Assembly (NCBI RefSeq): GCF_003063455.1
Contig: NZ_NESN01000001.1
Span: 372,001-436,000, forward strand
Source: Limnohabitans parvus II-B4
GTDB lineage: Bacteria; Pseudomonadota; Gammaproteobacteria; Burkholderiales; Burkholderiaceae_C
Length of the DNA: 64,000 nucleotides
Reading direction: 5' to 3'
Shown here one piece after another: positions 1 to 8,336 of this stretch (positions within the stretch are counted from its first letter, which is position 1; every line of letters begins with the position of its first letter). The translations under genes and the position numbers were made by a program. The notes under the pieces were generated by a model, which had not been told where the DNA came from, made no database searches, and saw only the letters and a list, made by a program, of their open reading frames with translations.

Positions 1-1
1 G

Positions 2-622
2 CCCTACCGGGTGCATGCCGTCAATATCGGCACCGGTGACCAGTTTCAGTCCGAATTCCTGAAGATCAGCCCCAACAACAAAATCCCCGCCTTGGTCGAT
101 TCGGACGGGCCGGATGGCAACCCGATCTCGATCTTCGAGTCGGGTGCCATGCTGATTTACCTGGCGGCCAAAGAAGGCAAGTTCATGCCTAAGAGCGATC
201 GCGCCAAATACGAGGTGCTGCAGTGGCTGATGTTCCAGATGAGCGGTGTGGGCCCCATGCTGGGCCAGGCGCACCACTTTCGCATCTATGCGCCTGAAAA
301 GATCGAGTACGGCATCAACCGTTACACCAACGAGGCCAAGCGCCTGTATGGCGTGATGGACAAGCAACTGCAAAGCCAGCCTTGGATCGCAGGTAAAACC
401 TATTCGATCGCCGACATGGCGATCTTTCCCTGGCTGCGCAGCTGGCAAAACCAAGGCATCGACTGGGCCGACTACCCTCACCTCAAGACTTGGTTTGACC
501 GCATCAGCGAGCGCAAAGCAGTGCAAAAAGCGGTGCAGGTGCTGGCCGATGCGCGCAAGCCTCTGCTGGACGACAAAGCACGACAAGCCCTCTTTGGTGC
601 CAGCCAATACAAGAAACGCTGA
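2..622 (+). CDS. Glutathione S-transferase, YfcG/Nu-class-like (5' end outside window)
   Basis: The reading frame is open to the left edge, so the N-terminus is missing; 206 residues are visible. The visible part begins near the end of the first thioredoxin-fold strand. It then shows the SPNNKIPALVD segment holding the cis-proline, the E-S-G glutathione-contact motif (IFESGAMLIYLA), and an all-helical C-terminal domain with WLMFQMSGVGPMLGQAHHF. That last segment is typical of YfcG-type (Nu-class) enzymes, which act as glutathione-dependent disulfide-bond reductases or peroxidases in the cytoplasm. Two tRNA genes follow on the same strand, and nothing links it to them functionally. Family assignment is firm; the physiological substrate cannot be read from the sequence. 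Confidence 0.9.
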   Translation, partial: PYRVHAVNIGTGDQFQSEFLKISPNNKIPALVDSDGPDGNPISIFESGAMLIYLAAKEGKFMPKSDRAKYEVLQWLMFQMSGVGPMLGQAHHFRIYAPEKIEYGINRYTNEAKRLYGVMDKQLQSQPWIAGKTYSIADMAIFPWLRSWQNQGIDWADYPHLKTWFDRISERKAVQKAVQVLADARKPLLDDKARQALFGASQYKKR

Positions 623-688
623 ACGGCCCCAGACTTTTTTGCAATCAACCCCAAGAACAGCCAATTTGAGGGTTAGAATATGACTTGT

Positions 689-765
689 CGGAGCGTAGCG
701 CAGCCTGGTAGCGCATCTGCTTTGGGAGCAGAGGGTCGCGAGTTCGAATCCCGCCGCTCCGACCA
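689..765 (+). tRNA. tRNA-Pro(UGG)
   Basis: A 77-base cloverleaf can be folded by eye. The acceptor stem CGGAGCG pairs with CGCTCCG. The D arm is GCGCAGCCTGGTAGCGC. The anticodon stem TCTGC/GCAGA encloses loop TTTGGGA with anticodon TGG. The T arm contains GTTCGAATC-type TTCGAAT. The discriminator is A and CCA is encoded at 763-765. Confidence 0.97.
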
Positions 766-823
766 TTTCCCCGGAATTTCATCTCCAGGGTCATTTCCAA
801 AAAACAGCGTCTTTGACGCCCAC

Positions 824-848
824 AAAAAAGGCCCTGATGGGCCTTTTG
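824..848 (+). terminator. Rho-independent terminator between two tRNA genes
   Basis: A run of A precedes the stem GGCCC, loop TGAT, stem GGGCC and a TTTT run, extendable to about nine pairs through A/T pairing. It lies 60 bases after tRNA-Pro and 22 bases before tRNA-Arg, so the two tRNAs may be separate transcription units. Confidence 0.75.
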
Positions 849-870
849 TGTTTCTTGCGAATCTCTATTT

Positions 871-947
871 CTGCCCGTAGCTCAGTTGGATAGAGCAACA
901 GCCTTCTAAGCTGTGGGTCACAGGTTCGATCCCTGTCGGGCAGACCA
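871..947 (+). tRNA. tRNA-Arg(UCU)
   Basis: A 77-base cloverleaf. Acceptor CTGCCCG pairs with CGGGCAG. The D arm is GCTCAGTTGGATAGAGC. The anticodon stem ACAGC/GCTGT encloses CTTCTAA with anticodon TCT. The T arm is ACAGG-TTCGATC-CCTGT. The discriminator is A and CCA is encoded at 945-947. Confidence 0.97.
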
Positions 948-1223
948 ATGGGCCTTGCCTGACCCACTCAAAATCAATTGGCGCAATAACGTCCTCTTCA
1001 GTGCCGAAAAACAAATATCGCCCAAAACCTGTAACTCGACACCATGGTGGGTCGTGGTCAGCAAAAAATTGCTGATGTATTTTCACTGGATTTGGAGTAT
1101 TTTTAAAATTCTGAGTCTATGTAAAAAACCCCATGATTTCCCCTATGAAAATGGCCGTCTGACTGTCCCATAATGAAGCGAGTGCTTTCACTGGCACCCG
1201 TATCACCCTCAATGGAGACAAAT

Positions 1224-2408
1224 ATGACCTCACGACGTTCCGTATTGACACAAGGCGCTGCTTTGCTTGGCGCATCTTCCACAGGACTCTTGGTGCCACA
1301 AAGCGCCCAGGCCCAAAGCGGCAAGATCCGCGTCGGCTTCATGCTGCCCTACACCGGCACATTTGCCCAGCTGGGCGTGGCCATTGAAAACGGTGTGCGC
1401 ATGGCCATCAACGAACAAGGCGGCAAACTCGGCGGCCGCGAGATCGAATGGTTCAAGGTGGACGACGAGTCCGAGCCATCCAAGGCCATCGAAAACGCTA
1501 ACAAACTGGTGCAACGCGACAAGGTCGATGTGCTGATCGGCACCGTGCACTCGGGCGTGCAGATGGGCATCCACAAAGTGGCCCGCGACAGCGGTGTGAT
1601 CAGCCTGATCCCCAACGCCGGTGTGCACATCGCCACCCGCGCCCAGTGCGCGCCCAACGTGTTCCGCACCAGTTTTTCCAACAGCCAGCCCACCATGGCG
1701 CTGGGCGAAGCCATGGTCAAGCGCGGCCACAAAAAAGCCGTCTGGATCACCTGGAAATACGCCGCAGGCGACGAGGCCTATGAAGGCTTCAAGGAAAGCT
1801 ACACCAAGGCCGGTGGCACGATTGTCAAAGAGCTGGGGCTGCCCTTCCCCAACGTCGAGTTCCAGGCGCTGTTGACCGAAATCGCAGCGCTCAAACCCGA
1901 CGCCGTGGCCTGCTTCTTTGCAGGCGGCGGCGCAGCTAAATTCCTCAAAGACTACGCAGCTGCTGGCCTCAAAGGCAAGATTCCGCTGTACGGCTCTGGC
2001 TTCCTGACAGAAGGCGTGCTTGAAGCTGCAGGCCCTGCCGCCGATGGCGTGCTCACCGCTTTGCACTACGGCGACGGCATCGAGACCAAGCGCAACAAGG
2101 AGTTCCGTCTGAACTACGCCAAGACCTTCAAGATGCAGCCCGACGTGTATGCCGTGCAAGGCTACGACACCGGCTTGCTGTTGGTGCAAGGTGCCAACGC
2201 GGTGCAAGGCGATGTGAGCAAAAAGGCCGCCATGATCAAGGCCATGGAAGTGGCCGTGATCGACAGCCCACGCGGCAAATGGACCATGAGCAAAGCCCAC
2301 AACCCGGTGCAAGACATCTACTTGCGTGAAGTCTCCAACAAAGAAAACAAGGTGATCGGTATCGCCGCCAAGGCCCTGGCCGACTCCGGCGCTGGCTGCC
2401 GCATGTGA
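1224..2408 (+). CDS. Liv-type ABC transporter substrate-binding protein
   Basis: A 394-residue periplasmic type I binding protein (Peripla_BP_6, LivJ/LivK family). The ATG at 1224 is chosen because GGAGA lies 5-9 bases upstream and the protein then opens with a twin-arginine-like signal (SRRSVL, hydrophobic stretch, AQA cleavage site near residue 30). An in-frame ATG 51 bases upstream would bury this signal. The mature part starts KIRVGFMLPYTGTFAQLG, a hallmark of the family. The nearest permease and ATPase genes are livHMGF about 3.3 kb downstream, beyond the salicylate hydroxylase genes. I infer that this protein supplies that transporter and binds an aromatic acid rather than leucine, but the ligand is not readable from sequence. 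Confidence 0.9.
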   Translation: MTSRRSVLTQGAALLGASSTGLLVPQSAQAQSGKIRVGFMLPYTGTFAQLGVAIENGVRMAINEQGGKLGGREIEWFKVDDESEPSKAIENANKLVQRDKVDVLIGTVHSGVQMGIHKVARDSGVISLIPNAGVHIATRAQCAPNVFRTSFSNSQPTMALGEAMVKRGHKKAVWITWKYAAGDEAYEGFKESYTKAGGTIVKELGLPFPNVEFQALLTEIAALKPDAVACFFAGGGAAKFLKDYAAAGLKGKIPLYGSGFLTEGVLEAAGPAADGVLTALHYGDGIETKRNKEFRLNYAKTFKMQPDVYAVQGYDTGLLLVQGANAVQGDVSKKAAMIKAMEVAVIDSPRGKWTMSKAHNPVQDIYLREVSNKENKVIGIAAKALADSGAGCRM

Positions 2409-2468
2409 TGCCGCAAGCGCCCTGGGTTACACCAGGGCTGCTGCTGTCTTCAAAAATCGAGACGCGCT

Positions 2469-2523
2469 AACCCATTTGACAGCGATCCGCACCAAGGCGG
2501 AACACCCGTCAAATGGGTTTTTC
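2469..2523. terminator. Shared terminator between convergent genes
   Basis: Twelve-base arms AACCCATTTGAC (2469-2480) and GTCAAATGGGTT (2508-2519) are perfectly complementary and are followed by more T. The loop contains a small internal CCGC/GCGG stem. It lies after the binding-protein gene and overlaps the stop codon of the opposing LysR gene, so it could end transcription from both sides. Confidence 0.75.
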
Positions 2524-3444
2524 TTCGTCTGGCACCTGGCCATCCCCGAAAAGACCCCACGTCAATTGCCGCAGCCACTGGTGACCGGGGTCACGGTGCA
2601 AGCGGCTGTGCCAAAACTGGTGGATCGCACTTTCTGCCAGCGGTATCGGCAGATCGCGTTTGACAAGCCCAAACGGCGTCAGGGTCCGGTCGGCAAAGCG
2701 CTCTGGCACGGTGGCGATCAGGTCCGAGTGGCTGAGCACATCGCCCAGCGCCACGTAGTGCGGCACCGTCAGGCGAATCTGCCTGCGCAATTTCTGATTT
2801 TCTAAGGCTACATCGACCCGGCCATGTCCGGTTCCGGCGGCAACGATGCGCACATGCTCGGCCTGCGTAAAGCTGTCCAGGGTCAGCTTTTTGTCTGCAG
2901 CCAAAGGGTGAGACTGGCGCATGAGGCAAATGTATTTTTGTCTGAACAAGGCTTGCTGAAAAAAACCGGCCTGCAACTGCGGCAACAAGCCCATGGCCAG
3001 ATCAATGCGGCCCGTGGCCATATCGTCCTTGAGCGAGGCCTGTGTCACGCTCACCACCTGCACAGTCACCCCGGGTGCCGCCTTTGACAAAGCATCCACC
3101 AGCACAGGTAAAAAATACATTTCCCCGACATCGGTCATGGCCAGCGTGAAGCTGCGTGTGCTGCTCAAAGGGTCAAAGGCAGCCCTGACATTCAGGGCCT
3201 GTTGCAAACTCTCCAAAGCCAACGCCACCGGCTCGGCCAGCTGCAAGGCATAGGGCGTGGGCGTCATGCCGCCCTGGGTGCGCAAAAAAAGCTCGTCGCC
3301 CAAATGCACCCGCAATCGCCCCAAAGCACTGCTGACCGCAGGCTGGCTCATGCCCAAAAGCGGGGCAATGGTCGATACCCGCCGGTGAAGCAACAGGTGA
3401 TGGAAGACAACCAACAAGTTCAGATCCAGCTTGGTGATGTCCAT
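2509..3444 (-). CDS. LysR-type regulator, NahR/NagR/NodD-like
   Basis: A 311-residue regulator. Residues 1-65 form the winged helix-turn-helix (DLNLLVVFHHLLLHRRVSTIAPLL...). The MDITKLDLNLLVVF opening is typical of the NodD/NahR/LinR branch. The rest is an effector-binding domain. It is transcribed divergently from the salicylate 5-hydroxylase genes, with about 98 bases between the start codons. NahR and NagR in related clusters are salicylate-responsive activators, so salicylate or a close analogue is the likely inducer; that is inference. A perfect inverted repeat sits directly upstream of its start and is a candidate binding site. Confidence 0.9.
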   Translation of the reverse strand: MDITKLDLNLLVVFHHLLLHRRVSTIAPLLGMSQPAVSSALGRLRVHLGDELFLRTQGGMTPTPYALQLAEPVALALESLQQALNVRAAFDPLSSTRSFTLAMTDVGEMYFLPVLVDALSKAAPGVTVQVVSVTQASLKDDMATGRIDLAMGLLPQLQAGFFQQALFRQKYICLMRQSHPLAADKKLTLDSFTQAEHVRIVAAGTGHGRVDVALENQKLRRQIRLTVPHYVALGDVLSHSDLIATVPERFADRTLTPFGLVKRDLPIPLAESAIHQFWHSRLHRDPGHQWLRQLTWGLFGDGQVPDEEKPI

Positions 3445-3453
3445 GATTATTTG

Positions 3454-3481
3454 ATTTTCAAAATTTAATTATATTGAAAAT
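3454..3481. promoter_or_regulatory. Candidate LysR operator (perfect interrupted palindrome)
   Basis: Arms ATTTTCAA (3454-3461) and TTGAAAAT (3474-3481) are perfectly complementary with a 12-base AT-only spacer. The repeat lies ten bases upstream of the LysR start and about 60 bases upstream of nagG, in the only AT-rich part of the divergent intergenic region. The layout suits a LysR recognition site controlling both directions. Confidence 0.55.
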
Positions 3482-3542
3482 ACGATTTACTTAATATTAA
3501 ATTCTGCGCATGATGCACGTCAAGTTTTGACAAGGAGACCTC

Positions 3543-4808
3543 ATGCAGGAACACCCGATTCACTGGGAGACGGCAGGCACCAGCCGGATTCCGTTTGCCG
3601 TGTACACCAACGAAGACAGCCACAAAAAAGAGCTGCAGCGCTTTTTCTATCAGAACCACTGGAGCTATGTCGGGCTGGAAGCCGAGATCCCCAATCCGGG
3701 CGACTTCAAGCGCACCGTCATCGGTGAGCGCTCTGTCATCCTGACCCGCAGTCAAGACGGTCAAATCCATGTCGTTGAAAACGTCTGCGCGCACCGGGGC
3801 ATGGCGTTTTGCCGTGAACGGCATGGCAACAAAAAAGAGCTGGTTTGCCCTTACCACCAGTGGAGCTACGCGCTCGATGGCAAGCTGCAAGGCGTGCCCT
3901 TCAGGCGCGGTGTGCGCCAGGACGGCAAGGTCAACGGTGGCATGCCTGCCGACTTTGACCCCAAAGACAATGGCCTCAAGCAACTCAAAGTGGCGACACG
4001 CAGCGGCGTGGTGTTTGCTTCGTTTGACCACGACGTGGAGTCGCTCGAAGACTACATGGGCCCCACCATCCTCAAATACTTTGACCGCCTGTTCAACGGT
4101 CGCCAGCTCAAGGTACTGGGTTACAACCGCCAGCGCATTCCAGGCAACTGGAAGCTGATGCAGGAAAACATCAAAGACCCTTACCACCCCGGACTGCTGC
4201 ACACCTGGTTTGTGACCTTTGGCCTCTGGCGGGCGGACAACAAGTCTGAATTGCGCATGGACGAACACCACCGCCATGCGGCCATGATCTCCACACGCGG
4301 CACAGCAGGCCAAGCAACCGGCGACAAAGCCCAGGTCACCCAAGTCAGCAGCTTCAAAGCCAGCATGGAACTGAATGACCCGAGCTTTCTGGACATCGTG
4401 CCCGAGCCCTGGTGGCAACTGGGAGACCAGATGCCCACAGCGGTCATGATGACGCTGTTTCCCAGCGTCATCTTCCAGCAACAGGTCAACAGCGTGTCCA
4501 CCCGCCACATCCAGCCCGATGGCCATGGCGCATTCGACTTTGTCTGGACGCACTTCGGCTTTGAGGACGACAACCCCGAGATGACCGAGCGCCGCTTGCG
4601 TCAAGCCAACCTGTTTGGCCCAGCGGGCTTCGTGTCGGCAGACGACGGCGAAGTGATCGAGTTCTCTCAACAAGCCTTCGAGACCAAGCCAGAACACCGC
4701 ATGTTGGTAGAGCTGGGCGGGCGCGATGTGGGCGAAACCGACCACATGGTGACCGAAACCCTGATCCGGGGCATGTACGAATACTGGCGAAAAGTGATGG
4801 AGGATTGA
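3543..4808 (+). CDS. nagG: Salicylate 5-hydroxylase large (alpha) subunit
   Basis: A 421-residue Rieske oxygenase alpha subunit. It carries the [2Fe-2S] ligands Cys82, His84, Cys102 and His105 (CAHRG ... CPYHQW). The mononuclear iron site is D-x2-H-x4-H (Asp212, His215, His220). Stretches such as [36 protein letters not shown] and [14 protein letters not shown] match my memory of NagG from naphthalene/salicylate degraders. NagG hydroxylates salicylate to gentisate using electrons from a ferredoxin and a reductase. AAGGAG sits five bases before the ATG. nagH and a Rieske ferredoxin follow directly. Neither a reductase nor gentisate 1,2-dioxygenase is present in the window. Another hydroxybenzoate or an anthranilate-type acid remains a possible substrate. 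Confidence 0.88.
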   Translation: MQEHPIHWETAGTSRIPFAVYTNEDSHKKELQRFFYQNHWSYVGLEAEIPNPGDFKRTVIGERSVILTRSQDGQIHVVENVCAHRGMAFCRERHGNKKELVCPYHQWSYALDGKLQGVPFRRGVRQDGKVNGGMPADFDPKDNGLKQLKVATRSGVVFASFDHDVESLEDYMGPTILKYFDRLFNGRQLKVLGYNRQRIPGNWKLMQENIKDPYHPGLLHTWFVTFGLWRADNKSELRMDEHHRHAAMISTRGTAGQATGDKAQVTQVSSFKASMELNDPSFLDIVPEPWWQLGDQMPTAVMMTLFPSVIFQQQVNSVSTRHIQPDGHGAFDFVWTHFGFEDDNPEMTERRLRQANLFGPAGFVSADDGEVIEFSQQAFETKPEHRMLVELGGRDVGETDHMVTETLIRGMYEYWRKVMED

Positions 4809-4810
4809 TG

Positions 4811-5284
4811 ATGGTTGATATGCAAACTTGGTTTGGCATCCAGCAACTTTATGCCGATTACGCCAGCGCCGTGGACAGCGGCCAATGGGACCTGTGGCCT
4901 GAATTTTTCACTGAGCAATGCGTCTACAAACTGCAGCCACGTGAAAACTTTGAACGCGGCTTTCCTTTGGCGACCTTGTTCTTGACCAGCAAGGGCATGC
5001 TCAAGGACCGTGTGTATGGCATCAGCGAAACCATTTACCACGACCCCTATTACCAGCGGCATGTGGTGGGCGCACCCATCGTGCGACGCGTTGCAGACGG
5101 TCGCATCCATGCCGAGGCCAACTACGCGGTGTTCCGCACCAAGCTCGACAAAGAAAGCACCGTGTTCAATGTGGGCCGCTACATCGACACCATCGTGCAG
5201 ACCCCCGAGGGCTTCAAATTCGCTGAGCGCCTGTGCGTGTACGACAGCGAGATGATCCCCAACTCCATCATTTACCCCATCTGA
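4811..5284 (+). CDS. nagH: Salicylate 5-hydroxylase small (beta) subunit
   Basis: A 157-residue ring-hydroxylating dioxygenase beta subunit with the SnoaL/NTF2-like cone fold. It has no metal site and packs against the alpha subunit in the oxygenase hexamer. The sequence [22 protein letters not shown] and the C-terminus ending in NSIIYPI agree with NagH-type subunits. The ATG at 4811 is preferred because it gives the family N-terminus and lies six bases after GGAGGA; an ATG at 4808 overlapping the nagG stop is also possible. Tight spacing after nagG shows translational coupling. Confidence 0.9.
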   Translation: MVDMQTWFGIQQLYADYASAVDSGQWDLWPEFFTEQCVYKLQPRENFERGFPLATLFLTSKGMLKDRVYGISETIYHDPYYQRHVVGAPIVRRVADGRIHAEANYAVFRTKLDKESTVFNVGRYIDTIVQTPEGFKFAERLCVYDSEMIPNSIIYPI

Positions 5285-5286
5285 TC

Positions 5287-5604
5287 ATGAACCACTGGAT
5301 TGACGTGGCCGCCGAGGCCGATCTGTTTGAAGGCGCAGGCATCGCTGTGGCCCCCGAAGGGCAAGACATTGCCGTGTTCAAAATCGAAGATGGCGGCGTG
5401 TTCGCCATCAACAACCTGTGCAGCCATGGCAACGCCAAACTCTGCGATGGTTTTGTCGAAGGGCATCAGGTGGAGTGCCCCTTCCATCAGGCGCTGTTTG
5501 ACCTGCGAGACGGCAGCGTCAGCTGCGGCCCGGCCACTGAACCGGTCAAGTCTTGGCCCGTCAAAATTGAGCACGGCAGAGTACTTCTGGACTTGGGTTC
5601 CTGA
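5287..5604 (+). CDS. nagAb: Rieske [2Fe-2S] ferredoxin of the salicylate hydroxylase
   Basis: A 105-residue small Rieske protein with ligands Cys45, His47, Cys64 and His67 (LCSHG ... CPFHQ). Such ferredoxins shuttle electrons from a flavin reductase to the oxygenase. It starts two bases after the nagH stop, so it is the third gene of the operon. A terminator follows at 5632-5655. The matching reductase is not in this window, so electrons must come from a reductase encoded elsewhere. The symbol follows the nag nomenclature by function; the sequence could equally be named as a generic biphenyl/naphthalene-type ferredoxin. Confidence 0.85.
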   Translation: MNHWIDVAAEADLFEGAGIAVAPEGQDIAVFKIEDGGVFAINNLCSHGNAKLCDGFVEGHQVECPFHQALFDLRDGSVSCGPATEPVKSWPVKIEHGRVLLDLGS

Positions 5605-5631
5605 AGCCCGGGCAACCGTTAAACTAAGCAG

Positions 5632-5655
5632 CGGCGGACATGTTCCGCCGTTTTT
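5632..5655 (+). terminator. Rho-independent terminator after the nag operon
   Basis: Perfect seven-base arms CGGCGGA and TCCGCCG flank a five-base loop and are followed by TTTTT at 5651-5655. It separates the Rieske ferredoxin from livH, so the transporter genes need their own promoter or read-through. It also argues against a livH start at 5640, which would lie inside the hairpin. Confidence 0.8.
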
Positions 5656-5699
5656 ACAAGTACTTTTGCTTGGCTCTTCCCTTTCTTGGCACGGACCCG

Positions 5700-6563
5700 A
5701 TGGACTTTGTTAATTTCTTGATCCAGCTGCTCAACAGCGTCCAGTACGGGCTGCTGCTGTTCATGCTGGCCGCTGGCCTGACGCTGATCTTCGGCATCAT
5801 GGGCGTGGTCAACTTGGCGCACGGCAGCTTCTACATGTTGGGTGCCTATTTGGCATGGTCACTGGCGGGCATGCTCGGCAGCTTCACCTTGGCCATCCTC
5901 GTGGGCACGGCGCTGTCGGTGGCCTTTGGTCTGCTGCTCGAAAAACTGTTGTTCAAGCATTTTTACCACCGTGACCACCTCGACCAAGTGCTGCTCACCT
6001 TCGGCCTGATCTACGTTTTTGAAGAGCTGCGCTCGATGCTCTGGGGCGACGATGTGCATGGCGTCCAGATCCCCGAGGCTTTGTCGGCTTCGATCGCGTT
6101 GACCGACACACTGTCTTACCCGGTCTACCGCCTGTTCATGTCGGGTGTGTGCCTGGTGTTGGCACTGGGCCTGTATTTGCTGATCTCTAAAACCCGCCTG
6201 GGCATGAAGATTCGCGCAGGTGCTTTCAACCATGAGATGACCGAAGCCTTGGGTGTGAACATCAGCCTGATCCACGCGGTGGTGTTTGCCCTGGGCGTGG
6301 GCCTGGCGTCCATTGCAGGCATGATTGCTGCGCCCATCTCCAGCGTCTACCCCAACATGGGCGGGCAGGTGCTGATCATGTGCTTTGTGGTGGTGGTCAT
6401 TGGCGGTATCGGCTCGGTACGCGGGGCCCTCATTGCCGCGCTGCTGGTGGGGCTGGTCGACACCTTTGGCAAAGTTCTGCTGCCGCAGGTGGCCGGCATG
6501 TTGGTGTATGTGCTCATGGCCGCTGTGCTGTTGTACAAGCCCGAAGGCCTTTTCAAACAATGA
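5700..6563 (+). CDS. livH: Liv-type ABC transporter permease, LivH family
   Basis: A 287-residue inner-membrane permease with about eight hydrophobic segments. Family landmarks are LLNSVQYGLLLFMLAAGLTLIFGIMGVVNLAHGSFYMLGAY near the start and GGIGSVRGALIAALLVGLVDTFGK near the end. The ATG at 5700 gives the usual length; an in-frame ATG 60 bases upstream overlaps a terminator hairpin and is unlikely. It is the first of four tightly packed genes livH-livM-livG-livF that make one complete transporter lacking only its periplasmic binding protein. The context beside salicylate and 4-hydroxybenzoate genes suggests an aromatic acid substrate, by inference. Confidence 0.92.
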   Translation: MDFVNFLIQLLNSVQYGLLLFMLAAGLTLIFGIMGVVNLAHGSFYMLGAYLAWSLAGMLGSFTLAILVGTALSVAFGLLLEKLLFKHFYHRDHLDQVLLTFGLIYVFEELRSMLWGDDVHGVQIPEALSASIALTDTLSYPVYRLFMSGVCLVLALGLYLLISKTRLGMKIRAGAFNHEMTEALGVNISLIHAVVFALGVGLASIAGMIAAPISSVYPNMGGQVLIMCFVVVVIGGIGSVRGALIAALLVGLVDTFGKVLLPQVAGMLVYVLMAAVLLYKPEGLFKQ

Positions 6564-6576
6564 TGGAAAGAACCCG

Positions 6577-7575
6577 ATGAGTGCCCCCCAAACCCACCTT
6601 GAAAATCTCCCGCGCAGCGTGCAATTTGTGCTGCTGCTGGGTCTGTGTGCCCTGCTGGCCTTTCCTTTTGTCGGCAGCAACTTTTACATCGACATGGTCA
6701 ATCGCATGATGATCCTGGCGATCTTTGCCATGAGCCTCGATTTGCTGCAAGGCGTCACCGGCCTCGTCTCGCTGGGCCATGCGGCCTACTTTGGCATCGC
6801 TGGTTATGCGCTGGCCTTCCTCACCCCACAAGACACGCCCGTGAGCCTGTACACCAGCTTGCCGCTGGCCGTCGGCGCCTCGGCACTGGCCGCGCTCATC
6901 ATCGGTTTTTTGGTGGTGCGCACGCACGGCATCTACTTCATCATGGTCACCATGGCCTTTGCGCAAATGGTGTTCTTTGCCTTCTTTGACAACAAGGCCT
7001 TGGGCGGTTCGGACGGCATCTTTTTGAACTTCAAGCCCGATGCCGTGCTGCTTGACCTGGAAAACAAGCAGGTGTTTTATTTCTTCACCCTGGCTTGCTT
7101 GGTGGGCGTCTATGCCTTCTTGCGCCGTTTGCTGTGGAGCCCCTTTGGCCGAGCGCTGGCGGGCATCCGCGTGAACGAACACCGCATGCGCGCTTTGGGC
7201 TTTGGCACCTTCAGCCACAAACTGGCTGCCTTCACATTGGCTGGCGCACTGGCCGGTCTGGCCGGTTACCTGTGGGCCGCACAAAGCGGCTTTGTGAACC
7301 CTGAACTCATGGGCTTTCACATGAGCGCCCACGCCATCATGATGGTGATTTTGGGCGGCATGGGCAACTTTGCAGGGGCCATCGTGGGCGCGTTCAGCTT
7401 TGAGTATTTGCTGCACATCTTCAAGGACTTGCCTGATATGGGCGAGTTCAAGACCGGCAAACACTGGCAAATGTGGATGGGCCTGTTCATCGTGGCCCTG
7501 ATCGTGTTTGCCCCCAAAGGCATTTTGGGCCTGATCCATCGTGCCTTTCCTGGCAAGGAGAATGGCCATGAGTGA
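6577..7575 (+). CDS. livM: Liv-type ABC transporter permease, LivM family
   Basis: A 332-residue second permease. It shows the LivM pattern MILAIFAMSLDLLQGVTGLVSLGHAAYFGIAGYA near residue 45, and FTLAGALAGLAGYLWA with ILGGMGNFAGAIVGAFSFE toward the C-terminus. The ATG at 6577 follows a GGAAAG ribosome site and lies 13 bases after the livH stop. The gene ends inside the start of livG with an eight-base overlap. It should pair with LivH in the membrane to form the translocation path. Confidence 0.92.
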   Translation: MSAPQTHLENLPRSVQFVLLLGLCALLAFPFVGSNFYIDMVNRMMILAIFAMSLDLLQGVTGLVSLGHAAYFGIAGYALAFLTPQDTPVSLYTSLPLAVGASALAALIIGFLVVRTHGIYFIMVTMAFAQMVFFAFFDNKALGGSDGIFLNFKPDAVLLDLENKQVFYFFTLACLVGVYAFLRRLLWSPFGRALAGIRVNEHRMRALGFGTFSHKLAAFTLAGALAGLAGYLWAAQSGFVNPELMGFHMSAHAIMMVILGGMGNFAGAIVGAFSFEYLLHIFKDLPDMGEFKTGKHWQMWMGLFIVALIVFAPKGILGLIHRAFPGKENGHE

Positions 7576-8335
7576 AGCACAAGCTCTGCTGTCAGCACGC
7601 CAACTGACCAAGCGCTTCGGAGGCTTGGCTGCGGTCAACGAAGTCAACGTGGATTTGTGGCATGGACGCATCCATGCCGTGATCGGCCCCAACGGTGCCG
7701 GCAAATCCACGCTGACCAACCTGCTGTCGGGCGACCTGCCGCCGACCTCTGGCCAAATCACCTTGAATGGACGCGATATCACCGGTTGGACACCCGAGAA
7801 AATTTCTCGCAACCGCCTAGGCCGCAGCTACCAAAAAACCAACATCTTCCGCACTTTCAGTGTGTGGGACAACGTGCGCCTGGCCGCGCAGTCGCGGGTG
7901 CAGCCCTCGCCTTTCAACCCACTGGGCTGGCTGGGCCGGGCCGACAACATGGCCGAAGTCAACGCCCGGGCCGAACGCGCTATGGAGCTAGCCGGTCTGC
8001 AAGACCGCCGCAAAACCATAGCCGGCGCGGCCAGCCATGGCGAGCAACGGCAACTGGAGATCGCCATGACACTGGCCACCGAGCCGGTGGTGCTGCTGCT
8101 CGATGAACCGCTGGCGGGCATGGGCGTGGCGGAAGCCGAAAGCATGGTCCAGCTCTTGCTGCGCCTGAAAAAAGACCACGCCATGATGCTGGTGGAGCAC
8201 GACATTGACGCGATCTTCACACTGGCTGACCATTTGACGGTGATGGTCAACGGGCAGGTCATTGCCAGCGACACACCCCAGATCGTGCGCGCCGACAGTG
8301 CCGTGCAAGCCGCCTACCTGGGTGAGGAACATTGA
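7568..8335 (+). CDS. livG: Liv-type ABC transporter ATPase, LivG family
   Basis: A 255-residue ATPase with Walker A GPNGAGKST, Q-loop region SYQKTNIF, a signature written SHGEQRQLEIA in place of LSGGQ (normal for LivG), Walker B VLLLDEPLAGM and the switch histidine in LVEHD. The ATG at 7568 is favoured because AAGGAG ends seven bases upstream; the ATG at 7562 would be too close to that site. It overlaps livM by eight bases, and livF follows after one base. Confidence 0.92.
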   Translation: MSEAQALLSARQLTKRFGGLAAVNEVNVDLWHGRIHAVIGPNGAGKSTLTNLLSGDLPPTSGQITLNGRDITGWTPEKISRNRLGRSYQKTNIFRTFSVWDNVRLAAQSRVQPSPFNPLGWLGRADNMAEVNARAERAMELAGLQDRRKTIAGAASHGEQRQLEIAMTLATEPVVLLLDEPLAGMGVAEAESMVQLLLRLKKDHAMMLVEHDIDAIFTLADHLTVMVNGQVIASDTPQIVRADSAVQAAYLGEEH

Positions 8336-8336
8336 A

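Noticed and set aside
680..880. A small open frame over the tRNA-Pro gene
   Set aside because: It translates the tRNA and terminator; the cloverleaf is certain.
1230..2312. A 360-residue minus-strand frame opposite the first binding protein
   Set aside because: Low-complexity His/Gly composition and no motif; the plus-strand protein has a Tat-like signal and family landmarks.
3465..4745. A 426-residue minus-strand frame opposite nagG
   Set aside because: The opposite strand encodes an intact Rieske oxygenase with all metal ligands.
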